A DNA stretch of 64,000 nucleotides from SIBU01 sp964430335 (GCA_964430335.1 CAYSEN010000001.1:20937-84936), one strand, 5' to 3'. Numbered from the stretch's first letter, positions 1 to 8,426 are shown. Translations and numbers: made by a program. Notes: generated by a model not told the origin, from the letters alone.

Positions 1-1089
1 TGCCAAATCCTCAACGCGCGCCACCCTCATTGTTGAATAAATTTCAGAATAAAGTGAACTTCTTTCTTGCATTAATGGATAGCCCATAGAAATTTGCCCA
101 CTTTTTCTCAAAATTTTATCTATATCCTCACTTAATTCAGAAATTCTACCCACAAGATCCTCTAGTTTTTTACGGTCAGATGGTTCACTTATATACAAAA
201 CATCATCTAGATGAAATGCGTAGCGATCGCCAGTTATTAAAACCGGCAGATGGTCCTGATCAGAACCCCAGTCTCCATTTTCCATCGCAGAATATACTTC
301 TTTGGCTCTTACATTTAACAAATAACTACCTTGTTGTTTTTCTACTGCTTCGTTGAGCAATTGTCGAAGACGAGGAGCCTCTTTTTCTGAAAAACTTGTG
401 TCTGCAGAAATAAAATAAAGTCGTTTTAAAAATTCGATAAAATTTGCGGTTTTGGAATAATTATCTGGATTTTTAAAATCGAGATTCCTTTCTATTGCAC
501 TGTCATAAGCACCGCCTGAAAACGCATGTAAATATTGGAGTGAGCTCATTAGGTCCTGTCTAAGAAATTTACTTGCTCCATATCTTCCTACCGCCTGAGC
601 AGTTTCATCGATTAAAATGTCGGGTCTAACAAAGTGATTTTGTCCAAAAATGTTTTCTATTGCACCTGCGCCGTTTGGATATTTTTCATAGAGTTTCAGA
701 TTGGCACGAAACGCCTTATCACCAATAGACTCATCGTTTGGATTTAGCCTAGTTAAATCTGTATTTATCATTAAACCTTGGGTAATTTTCACAACCATAT
801 CGAAATCTATTTTTCCACCCTCGCTAGATCTTTCTAAGGTCTGTAAATTTCTTTCAACGAGCAAATCGACCGACTCTTGTGACAGTTGGTGCCTTTGAGG
901 AACTTGTGGCAAAACACTCATTAATCCCTCCAGTTCCTCATCAGTTAAATTTTGTATGGTTTCGTTTATTTTTTCCTCATCTTTGCTTTCGATAAGAGAA
1001 ATCAAATTCCTAGGCAACTCAACACCCTCTCCTGTTCTGTCAGGAATTTCTCTACCAGAAGCCTCTTCCAAAAAATTTTCATGTGCCAT
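1..1089 (-). CDS. Hypothetical protein, N-terminal part (runs off left edge)
   Basis: An open reading frame of 363 codons runs leftward from ATG at 1089 and leaves the window without a stop. It begins MAHENFLEEASGREIPDRTG. The visible part is acidic, mostly helical in character, and has no signal peptide, membrane segment or motif that I recognise. Around residues 270-290 it contains a stretch reading AKEVYSAMENGDWGSDQDH, followed by a region that mentions a predicted strand (LPVLITGDRYAFHLDDVLY). The start is supported by a TATAAT box six bases upstream, implying a leaderless mRNA. It is divergent from the yebC-like gene. Function unknown; cytoplasmic location is inferred only from the lack of export signals. 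Confidence 0.8.
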   Translation of the reverse strand, partial: MAHENFLEEASGREIPDRTGEGVELPRNLISLIESKDEEKINETIQNLTDEELEGLMSVLPQVPQRHQLSQESVDLLVERNLQTLERSSEGGKIDFDMVVKITQGLMINTDLTRLNPNDESIGDKAFRANLKLYEKYPNGAGAIENIFGQNHFVRPDILIDETAQAVGRYGASKFLRQDLMSSLQYLHAFSGGAYDSAIERNLDFKNPDNYSKTANFIEFLKRLYFISADTSFSEKEAPRLRQLLNEAVEKQQGSYLLNVRAKEVYSAMENGDWGSDQDHLPVLITGDRYAFHLDDVLYISEPSDRKKLEDLVGRISELSEDIDKILRKSGQISMGYPLMQERSSLYSEIYSTMRVARVEDLA

Positions 1090-1095
1090 GCAACA

Positions 1096-1101
1096 ATTAT
1101 A
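1096..1101 (-). promoter_or_regulatory. -10 box (TATAAT) of leftward gene, leaderless
   Basis: TATAAT read on the minus strand ends six bases before the ATG at 1089, so the predicted transcript starts at or next to the start codon. Confidence 0.6.
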
Positions 1102-1129
1102 GAAAATGTGACGTAAAAAGCTATTGAAT

Positions 1130-1157
1130 TTGTTTTTTTAGCTCTTTCTCCTATACT
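1130..1157 (+). promoter_or_regulatory. Probable promoter of yebC-ruvC operon
   Basis: TTGTTT (1130-1135) and TATACT (1152-1157) are separated by 16 bases. The predicted start near 1164 gives a leader of about 24 bases before the ATG at 1188. Confidence 0.5.
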
Positions 1158-1187
1158 AATAACACCTTACCACTTAACCATAAACAC

Positions 1188-1715
1188 ATGTCGGGACATA
1201 ACAAATGGTCACAAATTAAAAGACAGAAGGAGAAAACTGACGGTCAGAAAAGTAAGATGTTTTCTAAATATGGCAAATTGATTGCCATTGAAGCAAAAAA
1301 GGCTAACGGTAATCGCGAAGCTGCCGGACTTAAGGCCGTGATTGAGCGTGCAAAGGCTGAAAACATGCCAAATGACAACATCGAGCGTGCCATCAAAAAA
1401 GCTACGGATAACTCTATCCCTCTTGAATCGATTACCTACGAAGCCTACGGACCAGGAGGGTGCGCTATGGTAATTGAAGCCTTGACTGACAATCGTAATA
1501 AAGCTGCCCAAGAGATTAAATTTATTCTTTCACAAAACGGTTTCGCTCTTGCTGGAATGGGAGCGGCTACTTGGGCTTTTGCTAAAGAAGGCATGGTTTG
1601 GAAGCCAACCACCACGGTTCCTCTTGAAGATGCTGACTTGGAAAAATTGAGTAAATTGGTTGAGGACTTGGAAAATAATGATGAGGTACAGGACGTCTTC
1701 ACAAACGTAGAATAA
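1188..1715 (+). CDS. yebC: YebC/PmpR-family translation factor, shortened
   Basis: The protein (175 aa) starts MSGHNKWSQIK and carries the family signatures NMPNDNIERAIKKAT (about residues 60-74) and YGPGGCAMVIEALTDNRNKA (about 88-107). YebC proteins are usually about 240-250 aa and bind ribosomes; recent work links the family to relief of polyproline stalling, while older literature calls them transcription regulators. Here the sequence passes from the WAFAKEGMVW segment almost directly to the C-terminal TVPLEDADLEKLSKLVEDLE block, so about 65-70 residues of the usual middle domain are absent. The frame is continuous and there is no sign of frameshift. The stop is two bases before ruvC, so the two genes form an operon. 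Confidence 0.93.
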   Translation: MSGHNKWSQIKRQKEKTDGQKSKMFSKYGKLIAIEAKKANGNREAAGLKAVIERAKAENMPNDNIERAIKKATDNSIPLESITYEAYGPGGCAMVIEALTDNRNKAAQEIKFILSQNGFALAGMGAATWAFAKEGMVWKPTTTVPLEDADLEKLSKLVEDLENNDEVQDVFTNVE

Positions 1716-1717
1716 AA

Positions 1718-2194
1718 ATGAAAATCCTCGCTGTAGACCCGGGGTATGAAAAAATCGGCATAGCCATACTCGAGAAAAATTCTGGCAAAGAAGAGTTGGT
1801 TTTTTCTGAGTGTTTTAAAACCTCCCGAAAAATTTCTCCCCAAGAAAGACTTCTCTCCCTTGGACAAGAGGTTATGAGGGTTATTGAGGAATATCATCCA
1901 TCAGCTCTTTCGATTGAAAAACTTTTTTTTGAAGTAAATCAAAAAACTGCCATGCTGGTCTCAGAAGCAAGGGGTGTAATTATCTACGAAGCCGTGAAGG
2001 CGGGCTTAAAAATTGAGGAATTTACACCACTTCAAGTTAAAGTGGCGGTAACTAGCTACGGTAAGAGTTCGAAGAACCAAGTGAAATATATGGTTGATAG
2101 GTTGATCAAAATAAAAAAATCTATAAAAGAGGATGACGAATATGATGCTATTGCACTTGGTTTAACTTATTTTGCTTGTGTAGGCAAAAACTAA
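1718..2194 (+). CDS. ruvC: Crossover junction endodeoxyribonuclease RuvC
   Basis: RuvC is the dimeric Holliday-junction resolvase that cuts four-way DNA junctions during recombinational repair. The 158-aa product has the RNase H-fold acidic set: D7 in LAVDPGYEKIG, E67 in ALSIEKLFF, and the C-terminal pair in KEDDEYDAIALGL (about residues 136-148). Length is normal for the family. It lies two bases after yebC, the order known from many bacteria, but ruvA and ruvB do not follow here; a membrane-protein gene begins two bases after its stop instead. Confidence 0.95.
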   Translation: MKILAVDPGYEKIGIAILEKNSGKEELVFSECFKTSRKISPQERLLSLGQEVMRVIEEYHPSALSIEKLFFEVNQKTAMLVSEARGVIIYEAVKAGLKIEEFTPLQVKVAVTSYGKSSKNQVKYMVDRLIKIKKSIKEDDEYDAIALGLTYFACVGKN

Positions 2195-2195
2195 C

Positions 2196-2798
2196 ATGGA
2201 AAACATTTTGTACTTAAAATTTGCATCTTCGGTCTTGGCAAGCATCATCACGTTTTTTGGTTTTTACCCTTACATAAAAGATATATTTGCCGGGAACACA
2301 AAACCTCATTTGTACACATGGCTTATCTGGTCACTAACCCAAATTACGAATGCGATTATTGTTGCAAGAGGAGGAGCGGGTTATCTAGCCTCTATATCAT
2401 TCGTTACTGGGTCATCGCTTGTTTCATTAGTATTTATACTCAGTATCAAATATGGAACTAAAAATATTACCAAGACTGACACTAGCTTACTGATATTAGA
2501 ATTGGTCGCAATTTTATTTTTATGGAAATTCAATGACCCACTGACCTCACTCTTATTAATTTCCTTCATTGATCTGGCTGGTTACATTCCAACTATAAGA
2601 AAGTCGTTTGAGGAACCATGGAGTGAATCTTTAATATTTTGGATCTTAATGAATGTTGGAAATATTTTTACATTAATAGCTCTCAACAAATACAACATTT
2701 TAACCACTTTTTACTTAATTATTCTCTTTGTAGGCAATAGTGCAGTTTTTTCGGTATGTATACTTAGAAGGAGAATTATTGATAAGATAAGCAAATAA
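2196..2798 (+). CDS. Polytopic membrane protein with PQ-loop-like internal repeat
   Basis: The 200-aa product has about seven hydrophobic segments and no signal peptide cleavage site. Two segments resemble each other: YPYIKDIFAGNTKPHLYTW (about residues 25-43) and AGYIPTIRKSFEEPWSE (about 127-143). Each pairs a G-Y-P/I-P turn with a later proline, which recalls the PQ-loop/SemiSWEET layout. This is a pattern resemblance, not a firm family assignment. The gene begins two bases after ruvC, so it is probably the last gene of the yebC-ruvC operon. Substrate unknown. Confidence 0.8.
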   Translation: MENILYLKFASSVLASIITFFGFYPYIKDIFAGNTKPHLYTWLIWSLTQITNAIIVARGGAGYLASISFVTGSSLVSLVFILSIKYGTKNITKTDTSLLILELVAILFLWKFNDPLTSLLLISFIDLAGYIPTIRKSFEEPWSESLIFWILMNVGNIFTLIALNKYNILTTFYLIILFVGNSAVFSVCILRRRIIDKISK

Positions 2799-2820
2799 GT
2801 TGTCCACAGAAAGCAGGTAT

Positions 2821-2849
2821 TTGCAAAAAAAATGGCTATTTGATAAAAC
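2821..2849 (+). promoter_or_regulatory. Promoter of hyperacidic microprotein gene
   Basis: TTGCAA (2821-2826), 17-base spacer, then TG-a-TAAAAC (extended -10, 2841-2849). The predicted start near 2856 gives a leader of about 60 bases. Confidence 0.45.
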
Positions 2850-2916
2850 TATGACACTAGGGTGTTTCCTTTAAAAAGAACAAGGAAAATACTCATTAAC
2901 AATTAACTTTTTGTTC

Positions 2917-3006
2917 ATGGACGACGAGAACGAGACATTAGATCCAGATCTTATGGATGAAGCATCTCCAGATCTAGGAGATGGTGAGGAAGAAGACATG
3001 ATATAA
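2917..3006 (+). CDS. 29-residue hyperacidic microprotein
   Basis: This short frame reads MDDENETLDPDLMDEASPDL and then a Gly/Glu/Asp-rich tail ending DMI. Of 29 residues 14 are Asp or Glu and none is Lys or Arg. It is isolated between the ruvC operon and tyrS, has a plausible promoter about 65 bases upstream, and its stop codon touches a strong terminator hairpin at 3007. This packaging argues for a real transcript. No domain is recognisable. I do not recognise a named family; a role as a nucleic-acid mimic or a ribosome/polymerase-bound peptide would be speculation. Confidence 0.55.
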   Translation: MDDENETLDPDLMDEASPDLGDGEEEDMI

Positions 3007-3038
3007 AAATAAACCCCCTTTAAAGGGGGTTTATTTTT
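3007..3038. terminator. Bidirectional terminator, microprotein / tyrS
   Basis: Perfect palindrome with CCCCC (3014-3018) facing GGGGG (3025-3029), flanked by A- and T-rich arms. It serves the rightward microprotein gene and the leftward tyrS, whose stop is at 3042-3044. Confidence 0.9.
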
Positions 3039-3041
3039 ATA

Positions 3042-4247
3042 TCATTTGATTGTTACTTTTAGGAATCGATGTTTCCCGACCTTAAACACAGCGGAAGATT
3101 CAACTTTGAAGTTAAAATCCAAAATCTTTACGACTTTTCCATCCGATTCTAGAAAACCGACCGCGTTTTCCCCAACAAGCCTTCTCCATTCTGACTTTGA
3201 AGATATTAGGCTGGTTTTGAGCAGACACTCGGACAAAAGGCTTCCCTTCTCTGATTCAATTTCTGGTATCTCGTCTGGAATTTCACCTTTGCTAAAAGTT
3301 TTAAGAAAATTTTCTTTCGCAACTTTAGCTTTTTTGTCTCCGTAGTAAACAGCCACTACCTTTTCTGCAAGTCTCAATTTCAAATCTCTAGGATTAACTC
3401 CGGATTCTAAACTTTTTTTAATATCGGCTATTTCGGAAAGTGGCACGGTTGTACACAATTCAAAAACCGGCAAAATAAAGTCATCAGACCAACTCATTAC
3501 TTTGCCAAAAATTTCATCTGGTTTTTCGTTTAAAGAAACCATGTTCCCCTCTGTTTTACCCATTTTTTTGCCAGTAGAGTCGACAAGCAACTTCATTGAA
3601 ATAACCACCTTTTCTTTGTCGTTTAGCTTTTTAAGCAAATCCCTACCCATCAACATATTAAAGGTTTGGTCATTTCCTCCTATCTCTCCATCTACATTCA
3701 TCGCAACCGAATCGTAACCTTGTAAGACAGGGTAAAGGAATTCACTTAAATACAGATCTTTTCCTTCACTAATTCTTTTCTGGAACATGTCTCGCTTAAT
3801 GGTCTGAGCATAGGTTACATTTGAAAGAAGTTTGGCAATGTCCACCATCGATAATTTATTTATCCACTTTGAATTATATTTTAATTCGGCAGGATTATTG
3901 CCTGAAAAATTCAAAATCTTTGAAACCTGCTTTTTGTAGAACTTGGCGTTGGCTACAACTTGTTCGCGAGTAAGAGGGACTCTCATCGACATTTTATCAG
4001 GATCGCCAATCATGGCTGTAAAATCTCCGATCAGTAAAATAATTTTATGTCCTAATTTCTGGAATTGAGCCAATTTTAGCATCGGAATTACATGACCAAG
4101 ATGAAGGGTTGGTCCTGTAGGGTCGGCTCCTAAATATATAGTTAATTTCTCACTTTTTGAGAGTTTTTCTTGCAAATATTCCCTGCTCGGGTATATTCGC
4201 TCAACTCCTCGGGTTAACAGTTCGTTAATTATTTCTTGATTTTCCAT
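3042..4247 (-). CDS. tyrS: Tyrosine--tRNA ligase
   Basis: TyrRS charges tRNA-Tyr with tyrosine using ATP. The 401-aa protein shows the class I HIGH-type motif in GPTLHLGHV (about residues 45-53), the KMSKS-type loop as KMGKTEGN (about 229-236), and a C-terminal S4-like RNA-binding region (about 335-401). I chose ATG at 4247 (MENQEIINELL) over ATG at 4256 because an extended -10 box (TGcTAAAAT) overlaps the upstream ATG and ends seven bases before 4247, which would make the mRNA leaderless. The gene is divergent from the penicillin-binding protein gene with only 63 bases between starts. Confidence 0.95.
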   Translation of the reverse strand: MENQEIINELLTRGVERIYPSREYLQEKLSKSEKLTIYLGADPTGPTLHLGHVIPMLKLAQFQKLGHKIILLIGDFTAMIGDPDKMSMRVPLTREQVVANAKFYKKQVSKILNFSGNNPAELKYNSKWINKLSMVDIAKLLSNVTYAQTIKRDMFQKRISEGKDLYLSEFLYPVLQGYDSVAMNVDGEIGGNDQTFNMLMGRDLLKKLNDKEKVVISMKLLVDSTGKKMGKTEGNMVSLNEKPDEIFGKVMSWSDDFILPVFELCTTVPLSEIADIKKSLESGVNPRDLKLRLAEKVVAVYYGDKKAKVAKENFLKTFSKGEIPDEIPEIESEKGSLLSECLLKTSLISSKSEWRRLVGENAVGFLESDGKVVKILDFNFKVESSAVFKVGKHRFLKVTIK

Positions 4248-4254
4248 GAACAAC

Positions 4255-4263
4255 ATTTTAGCA
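4255..4263 (-). promoter_or_regulatory. Extended -10 box of tyrS, leaderless
   Basis: TG-c-TAAAAT on the minus strand (4263 to 4255) ends seven bases before the ATG at 4247. It overlaps the alternative upstream ATG at 4256 and so decides the start. Confidence 0.6.
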
Positions 4264-4296
4264 TAAACACCTTCTTAAAATCTTGTAAGGACGTGG

Positions 4297-4307
4297 TATT
4301 ATATTAT
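4297..4307 (+). promoter_or_regulatory. -10 region of penicillin-binding protein gene
   Basis: The TATTATATTAT run (4297-4307) contains overlapping -10-like hexamers; those ending at 4302-4305 lie 5-8 bases before ATG 4311, again giving a leaderless start. Confidence 0.5.
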
Positions 4308-4310
4308 CCA

Positions 4311-6839
4311 ATGAAACACAAAGAAACTGTGTCTAAGTATCGAATTTTAAAGGAATTATTCTTGGGTCTAATTATTTTAGGAACTATTGGCGTGGGTGGC
4401 GTACTACTTTGGGTTTCGACATTCACCATGCCTGACCTGTCCTCCTTTAGCGACAGAAAAGTTAGCGAATCAACAAAAATTTATGACCGAACAGGCAAAG
4501 TTCTACTTTACGACTTAAACCAGGGTACAAAAAGAACTAATGTCGCCGATAGCGAAATTTCAATAAATGTTAAAAATGCGACCGTCGCTATAGAGGACAG
4601 CGATTTTTACGAACATCACGGTATTAAAATCACTTCCATTTTCAGAGCAATTATTGCCAATATTTTCTCTAGAGGTTACAGCCAAGGAGGTTCTACTATA
4701 ACCCAACAAGTAGTAAAAAACTCGCTTCTTACAACTGAGAAAAAAATCTCAAGAAAACTGAAAGAGTGGGTTTTGGCCTTAAAACTAGAAAGAGTTCTCA
4801 ACAAAACTGAAATCCTAGACATCTACTTAAACGAAGCTCCATACGGAGGGACTATTTACGGAATAGAAGAAGCTAGCCAAACATATTTTGGGAAAAAAGC
4901 TTTGGATTTAAGCCTGGCAGAATCTGCTTATCTCTCTGCCCTACCAAACGCTCCGAGCTACTATTCACCTTACGGCAACAATAAACAAAGACTAGAAGAT
5001 AGAAAAAATTTGGTCCTATCAAAAATGCTTGAGAAAAAATTTATTACTCAAGAAGAATATGATAAAGCTAAGGCTGAAAAAGTAGCCTGGAGACCTCAAG
5101 AAAATACTGGAATCAAGGCGCCACATTTTGTGATGTATATTAGGCAGTATCTAGAAGAAAAGTATGGAAAATCGATGATAGAACAAGGTGGTTTGAAGGT
5201 GACAACCACATTAGATTACGGCCTACAGGCAAAAGCTGAGGAATTGGCAAACAAATACGCACTCGAGAACGAAAAAAATTACAATGCCGAAAATGCTTCT
5301 ATCGTGGCATTGGACCCGAAAACAGGACAGATTTTGGTAATGGTTGGTTCCAGAAATTATTTTGATAAAAACATTGATGGAAATTTCAACGTAGCGCTGG
5401 CCCACAGACAACCAGGTTCTTCATTTAAACCGATCGTCTACGCCGAAGCCTTCATAAAAGGTTATACACCGGACACGGCTGTTTTTGACTTACAGACCGA
5501 GTTCTCCTCCGAATGTAACCCAGACGGAACACCTATTGTGAAAGGTGATGAGAAGAAGTGTTACATGCCTGAAAATTATGATCATGTTTACAGAGGTCCT
5601 ATAAGTTTCCGAAATGCACTAGCACAATCGATAAACGTACCGGCTATTAAAGCTCTTTACTTAGCGGGTTTAAAAGATTCGCTTAGATTGGCAAAAGATA
5701 TGGGCATTAAAAGCCTTACCAACACTAATCAATACGGATTAACTCTCGTTTTGGGAGGCGGAGAAGTTTCCCTACTTGATATGAGTAGCGCTTACGGGAC
5801 ATTTGCAGCTAACGGTGTAAGAAATCCATACCAAGGAATATTAAAAGTGGAAGATAAAAATGGAACAGTTCTTGAACAATTCGAACCTCATCCAATCGAA
5901 GTGATGCCGGAGCAAGTCGCTTTAATGATTTCAGATGTTTTGAGCGACAACAAAGCTCGTACACCAGCTTTCGGTGAACATTCAGCTCTCTATATCGAGG
6001 ATCGACCTGTGGCTGTCAAAACCGGTACCACCAACGACTACCGTGACGCGTGGATTATGGGATATACACCAAACCTTGTAGTAGGTGCTTGGGCCGGAAA
6101 CAACGACAACAGCCCTATGGAAAAAAAGGTGGCAGGCTTTATAATCGCTCCGCTTTGGAATGCGTTTATAAAAGAAGCTTTGAAACAATACCCAGTTGAG
6201 AATTTTAAAAAACCAGACCCAATAGATAAATCAACTCTCAAACCAGCATTGGCCGGCTTTTGGCAAGGTGGTAAAGCTTACTTTGTAAATAAATTATCTG
6301 GAGAGAAAGCAACAGACGCCACCCCTCCTGAACTTAGAGAAGAAAGAGTTATAAAACAAATCCACTCAATTCTTTTCTGGGTAGATAAAGACAACCCAGC
6401 AGGACCGGCACCAGTAAACCCTGACCAGGATCCTCAATTTAAACTTTGGGAATACCCTATCAGAAAGTGGGTTACGGCAAATAATGTTATTGAAGAAGGT
6501 GAAAATGTTATTCCTGTAAGCACCGACTCCATGCACGGGCCAGAGTCAATTCCAACAATTACCATTTCAAACCCAATTTCTGGAACTCTATATCCTAAAA
6601 ATCAAAATATTGTTATTACAGTAAATACAAGCGGAAGATTCCCAATCTCAAAGGTGGATTATTTCATCAATGGTGCTTTTGTGGGTTCAGCTACTAGAGC
6701 TCCATGGAGTTTTAGCTTCCTTCCTAGGGAGTTGGATACCTTAAGAACTGAAAATGAGCTAAAGGCGATCGTCTACGACACGGCCTTTAACCGAAGCGAA
6801 ACAAAAATCACCTTTAACATTGCTTCCTCTAGCATTTAG
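4311..6839 (+). CDS. Class A penicillin-binding protein (transglycosylase/transpeptidase)
   Basis: A bifunctional cell-wall synthase that polymerises lipid II and cross-links the glycan strands. The 842-aa protein has one N-terminal membrane anchor (about residues 18-42), a GT51 glycosyltransferase domain with EDSDFYEHHGI (catalytic Glu, about 92-102) and GGSTITQQVVKN (about 126-137), and a transpeptidase domain with SSFK (nucleophile Ser, about 371-374), the SIN triad (about 443-445) and KTGTT (about 569-573). The last roughly 95 residues look like an Ig-like domain (ITISNPISGTLYP...). ATG 4311 fits the membrane-anchor start; a frame extension to 4236 would overlap tyrS. PBP1A-like. Confidence 0.93.
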   Translation: MKHKETVSKYRILKELFLGLIILGTIGVGGVLLWVSTFTMPDLSSFSDRKVSESTKIYDRTGKVLLYDLNQGTKRTNVADSEISINVKNATVAIEDSDFYEHHGIKITSIFRAIIANIFSRGYSQGGSTITQQVVKNSLLTTEKKISRKLKEWVLALKLERVLNKTEILDIYLNEAPYGGTIYGIEEASQTYFGKKALDLSLAESAYLSALPNAPSYYSPYGNNKQRLEDRKNLVLSKMLEKKFITQEEYDKAKAEKVAWRPQENTGIKAPHFVMYIRQYLEEKYGKSMIEQGGLKVTTTLDYGLQAKAEELANKYALENEKNYNAENASIVALDPKTGQILVMVGSRNYFDKNIDGNFNVALAHRQPGSSFKPIVYAEAFIKGYTPDTAVFDLQTEFSSECNPDGTPIVKGDEKKCYMPENYDHVYRGPISFRNALAQSINVPAIKALYLAGLKDSLRLAKDMGIKSLTNTNQYGLTLVLGGGEVSLLDMSSAYGTFAANGVRNPYQGILKVEDKNGTVLEQFEPHPIEVMPEQVALMISDVLSDNKARTPAFGEHSALYIEDRPVAVKTGTTNDYRDAWIMGYTPNLVVGAWAGNNDNSPMEKKVAGFIIAPLWNAFIKEALKQYPVENFKKPDPIDKSTLKPALAGFWQGGKAYFVNKLSGEKATDATPPELREERVIKQIHSILFWVDKDNPAGPAPVNPDQDPQFKLWEYPIRKWVTANNVIEEGENVIPVSTDSMHGPESIPTITISNPISGTLYPKNQNIVITVNTSGRFPISKVDYFINGAFVGSATRAPWSFSFLPRELDTLRTENELKAIVYDTAFNRSETKITFNIASSSI

Positions 6840-6847
6840 TATTTTGT

Positions 6848-7105
6848 CTACCTTAATCCTGAGATCTTAGTAGGTCCTAGATTATTTGATAGTTCTTTTA
6901 AAAAGAACTGTCTTTTAATGAACAATTCGCTTTTTAGTGCTGGAGAAGCTTTTACATACAAAACCCCTTCCCTTATTACAATATCCGCCAACTCTAATTT
7001 TAGATTCAAATGCTTTTCGACAAGTTCGGAAAAAATTTTTTTGACGGCAATATCTCCGAGTCCAAGCGATTTAAACTTTTCTAAGAAGAATGAGATTTTT
7101 TCCAT
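6848..7105 (-). CDS. Small DciA/DUF721-like protein
   Basis: The 85-aa product (MEKISFFLEKFKSLGLGDIA...) has an N-terminal helix, then a short beta-alpha region with the pattern VLYVKASPALKSELFIKR followed by FLKELSNNLG, which resembles the compact DUF721/DciA core (a strand, then S-P-A-L-x-x-E-L, then L). DciA is the ancestral loader or assistant of the replicative helicase DnaB. The position 13 bases after dnaN, in the dnaA-dnaN neighbourhood, fits such a role. The assignment rests on motif and context only; the protein is about half the size of a standard DciA. Confidence 0.6.
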   Translation of the reverse strand: MEKISFFLEKFKSLGLGDIAVKKIFSELVEKHLNLKLELADIVIREGVLYVKASPALKSELFIKRQFFLKELSNNLGPTKISGLR

Positions 7106-7118
7106 ATTTAAAACCTCT

Positions 7119-8219
7119 TTATTTGTTCATTGGCATCACGAGGTAGGTAAACATCTTATCGGACACTCCTCTAATCACCACGGGCCTATTAGGGCCTGAG
7201 AACGACAAGCTAATACTGTCTGTGTCTATTGATTGCAAACAATCATTTATATATCGGAAATTAAAATTCACTTCGTTGGACTCCCCTGTCATGGCCGAAT
7301 CAATTAAGGTCGTGTTTTCACCTAAGGTTGTGTTTTTTGTGGTTAGTTGGAATTTCTTCTCAGAAGGTGCGATATTTAAATTGATTTGGTTAAAGGCGTC
7401 TGAAAAGATAGTACTGATTTTTAAGGCTCTTATTAAATCTTCTTTTAAGACAACAACTTCGGTTTTAAACTCTTTAGGGATAATCTGTTGGTAATCAGGA
7501 AAAGCTCCTTCAATCAATCTTGAGGTTAAGTAGGTACCTCCAAAAACAAAAGCGATTTGATGTTTGTTAAAACGAACTTCTATTGATTGAGGATTTTTCT
7601 CTAAAATCCTCATGATTTCTGCAATATTTTTAAAAGGGATTAGAATCTTCTCGAATTCCTTACCAATTTTAAATTTTATTTTCTTTTCTGCTAGTCTAAA
7701 TGAATCGGTCGCAGCAAAGACTACGTTATTATCATCTGAATAAACACAAACACTCGATAACTCTGGCTTGATACTTGAATTAGAAGAACTGTAAGACACA
7801 GACTTTAACCCCTTCACAAAATCATGAGATTCAATTTCGAAAGACTGTTCGTTTGAGATCTCAGGGATAGTTGGAAAATCTTCTGAAGAAAAACACTTTA
7901 TATTACTTTTACTTTTGTTGGAGGTGACAGTAAGAGTCAGCTCGTTACTCTCGAGTTTTATGTTTTTTTCATTAGAGATACTAGAAACAATAGAACTCAA
8001 AACATTTGCTGGAACAGCCAAAACACCCTCTTCATCAACCTTTGCCGGTATCGAGCTTTGGAAACCTAGGTCTAGGTTAGTGGACCTGATTTGTAGTAAA
8101 CCTTTTTTAGCTTCAATAAGTACACAAGAAAGCACTGGTAAGTTTAAATTCTTTCCAGCTATTTTCTCTGCTTGGTTTAGAACTTCCTGCAATTTGTTCT
8201 GTACACATTCTACTTTCAT
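7119..8219 (-). CDS. dnaN: DNA polymerase III beta subunit (sliding clamp)
   Basis: DnaN forms the ring-shaped clamp that tethers the replicative polymerase to DNA. The 366-aa protein shows the three-domain clamp pattern: LPVLSCVLIEA (about residues 27-37) at the start, FPDYQQIIPKEF (about 241-252) in the middle, and the C-terminal YLVMPMNK close, matching the VMP(M/I) ending of the family. It lies next to dnaA but downstream of the candidate origin, on the same strand; a TTATAT box seven bases before the ATG at 8219 suggests a separate leaderless transcript. A dciA-like gene follows. Confidence 0.95.
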   Translation of the reverse strand: MKVECVQNKLQEVLNQAEKIAGKNLNLPVLSCVLIEAKKGLLQIRSTNLDLGFQSSIPAKVDEEGVLAVPANVLSSIVSSISNEKNIKLESNELTLTVTSNKSKSNIKCFSSEDFPTIPEISNEQSFEIESHDFVKGLKSVSYSSSNSSIKPELSSVCVYSDDNNVVFAATDSFRLAEKKIKFKIGKEFEKILIPFKNIAEIMRILEKNPQSIEVRFNKHQIAFVFGGTYLTSRLIEGAFPDYQQIIPKEFKTEVVVLKEDLIRALKISTIFSDAFNQINLNIAPSEKKFQLTTKNTTLGENTTLIDSAMTGESNEVNFNFRYINDCLQSIDTDSISLSFSGPNRPVVIRGVSDKMFTYLVMPMNK

Positions 8220-8426
8220 ATTCTATATATAAGATTATTACTACTACTAAGGGTGTGGATAATGTGTGTTTCTAATAATAATGTTGCTAATTAAGGTTTA
8301 AATGGAATTTTTAAAAATGATAAGTTGTGGAAATCTTAGGAAGAATTGTGGGTGAAAAAATCAGAATCCATAAATCGTGTTTTTATTCCCCATACTGTTC
8401 TCCACTTTTACACAGGTTATCCACTT
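8220..8426. other. oriC: Candidate replication origin (oriC) between dnaA and dnaN
   Basis: This 207-base AT-rich gap contains a perfect DnaA box in reverse (TGTGGATAA, 8254-8262), a near match in reverse (TTGTGGAAA, 8325-8333), and TTATCCACT (8417-8425). An AT-rich run (about 8266-8322) between the boxes could be the unwinding element. The gap right of dnaA (9774-9923) also has box-like words (TTGTGGAAA near 9832), so the origin could lie on either side of dnaA or be bipartite. Confidence 0.55.
8227..8232 (-). promoter_or_regulatory. -10 box of dnaN, leaderless
   Basis: TTATAT on the minus strand ends seven bases before the dnaN ATG at 8219. Confidence 0.45.

Noticed and set aside
4236..4310. 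Upstream extension of the penicillin-binding protein
   Set aside because: It overlaps the tyrS start and its promoter; ATG 4311 directly precedes the membrane anchor and fits the -10 spacing.
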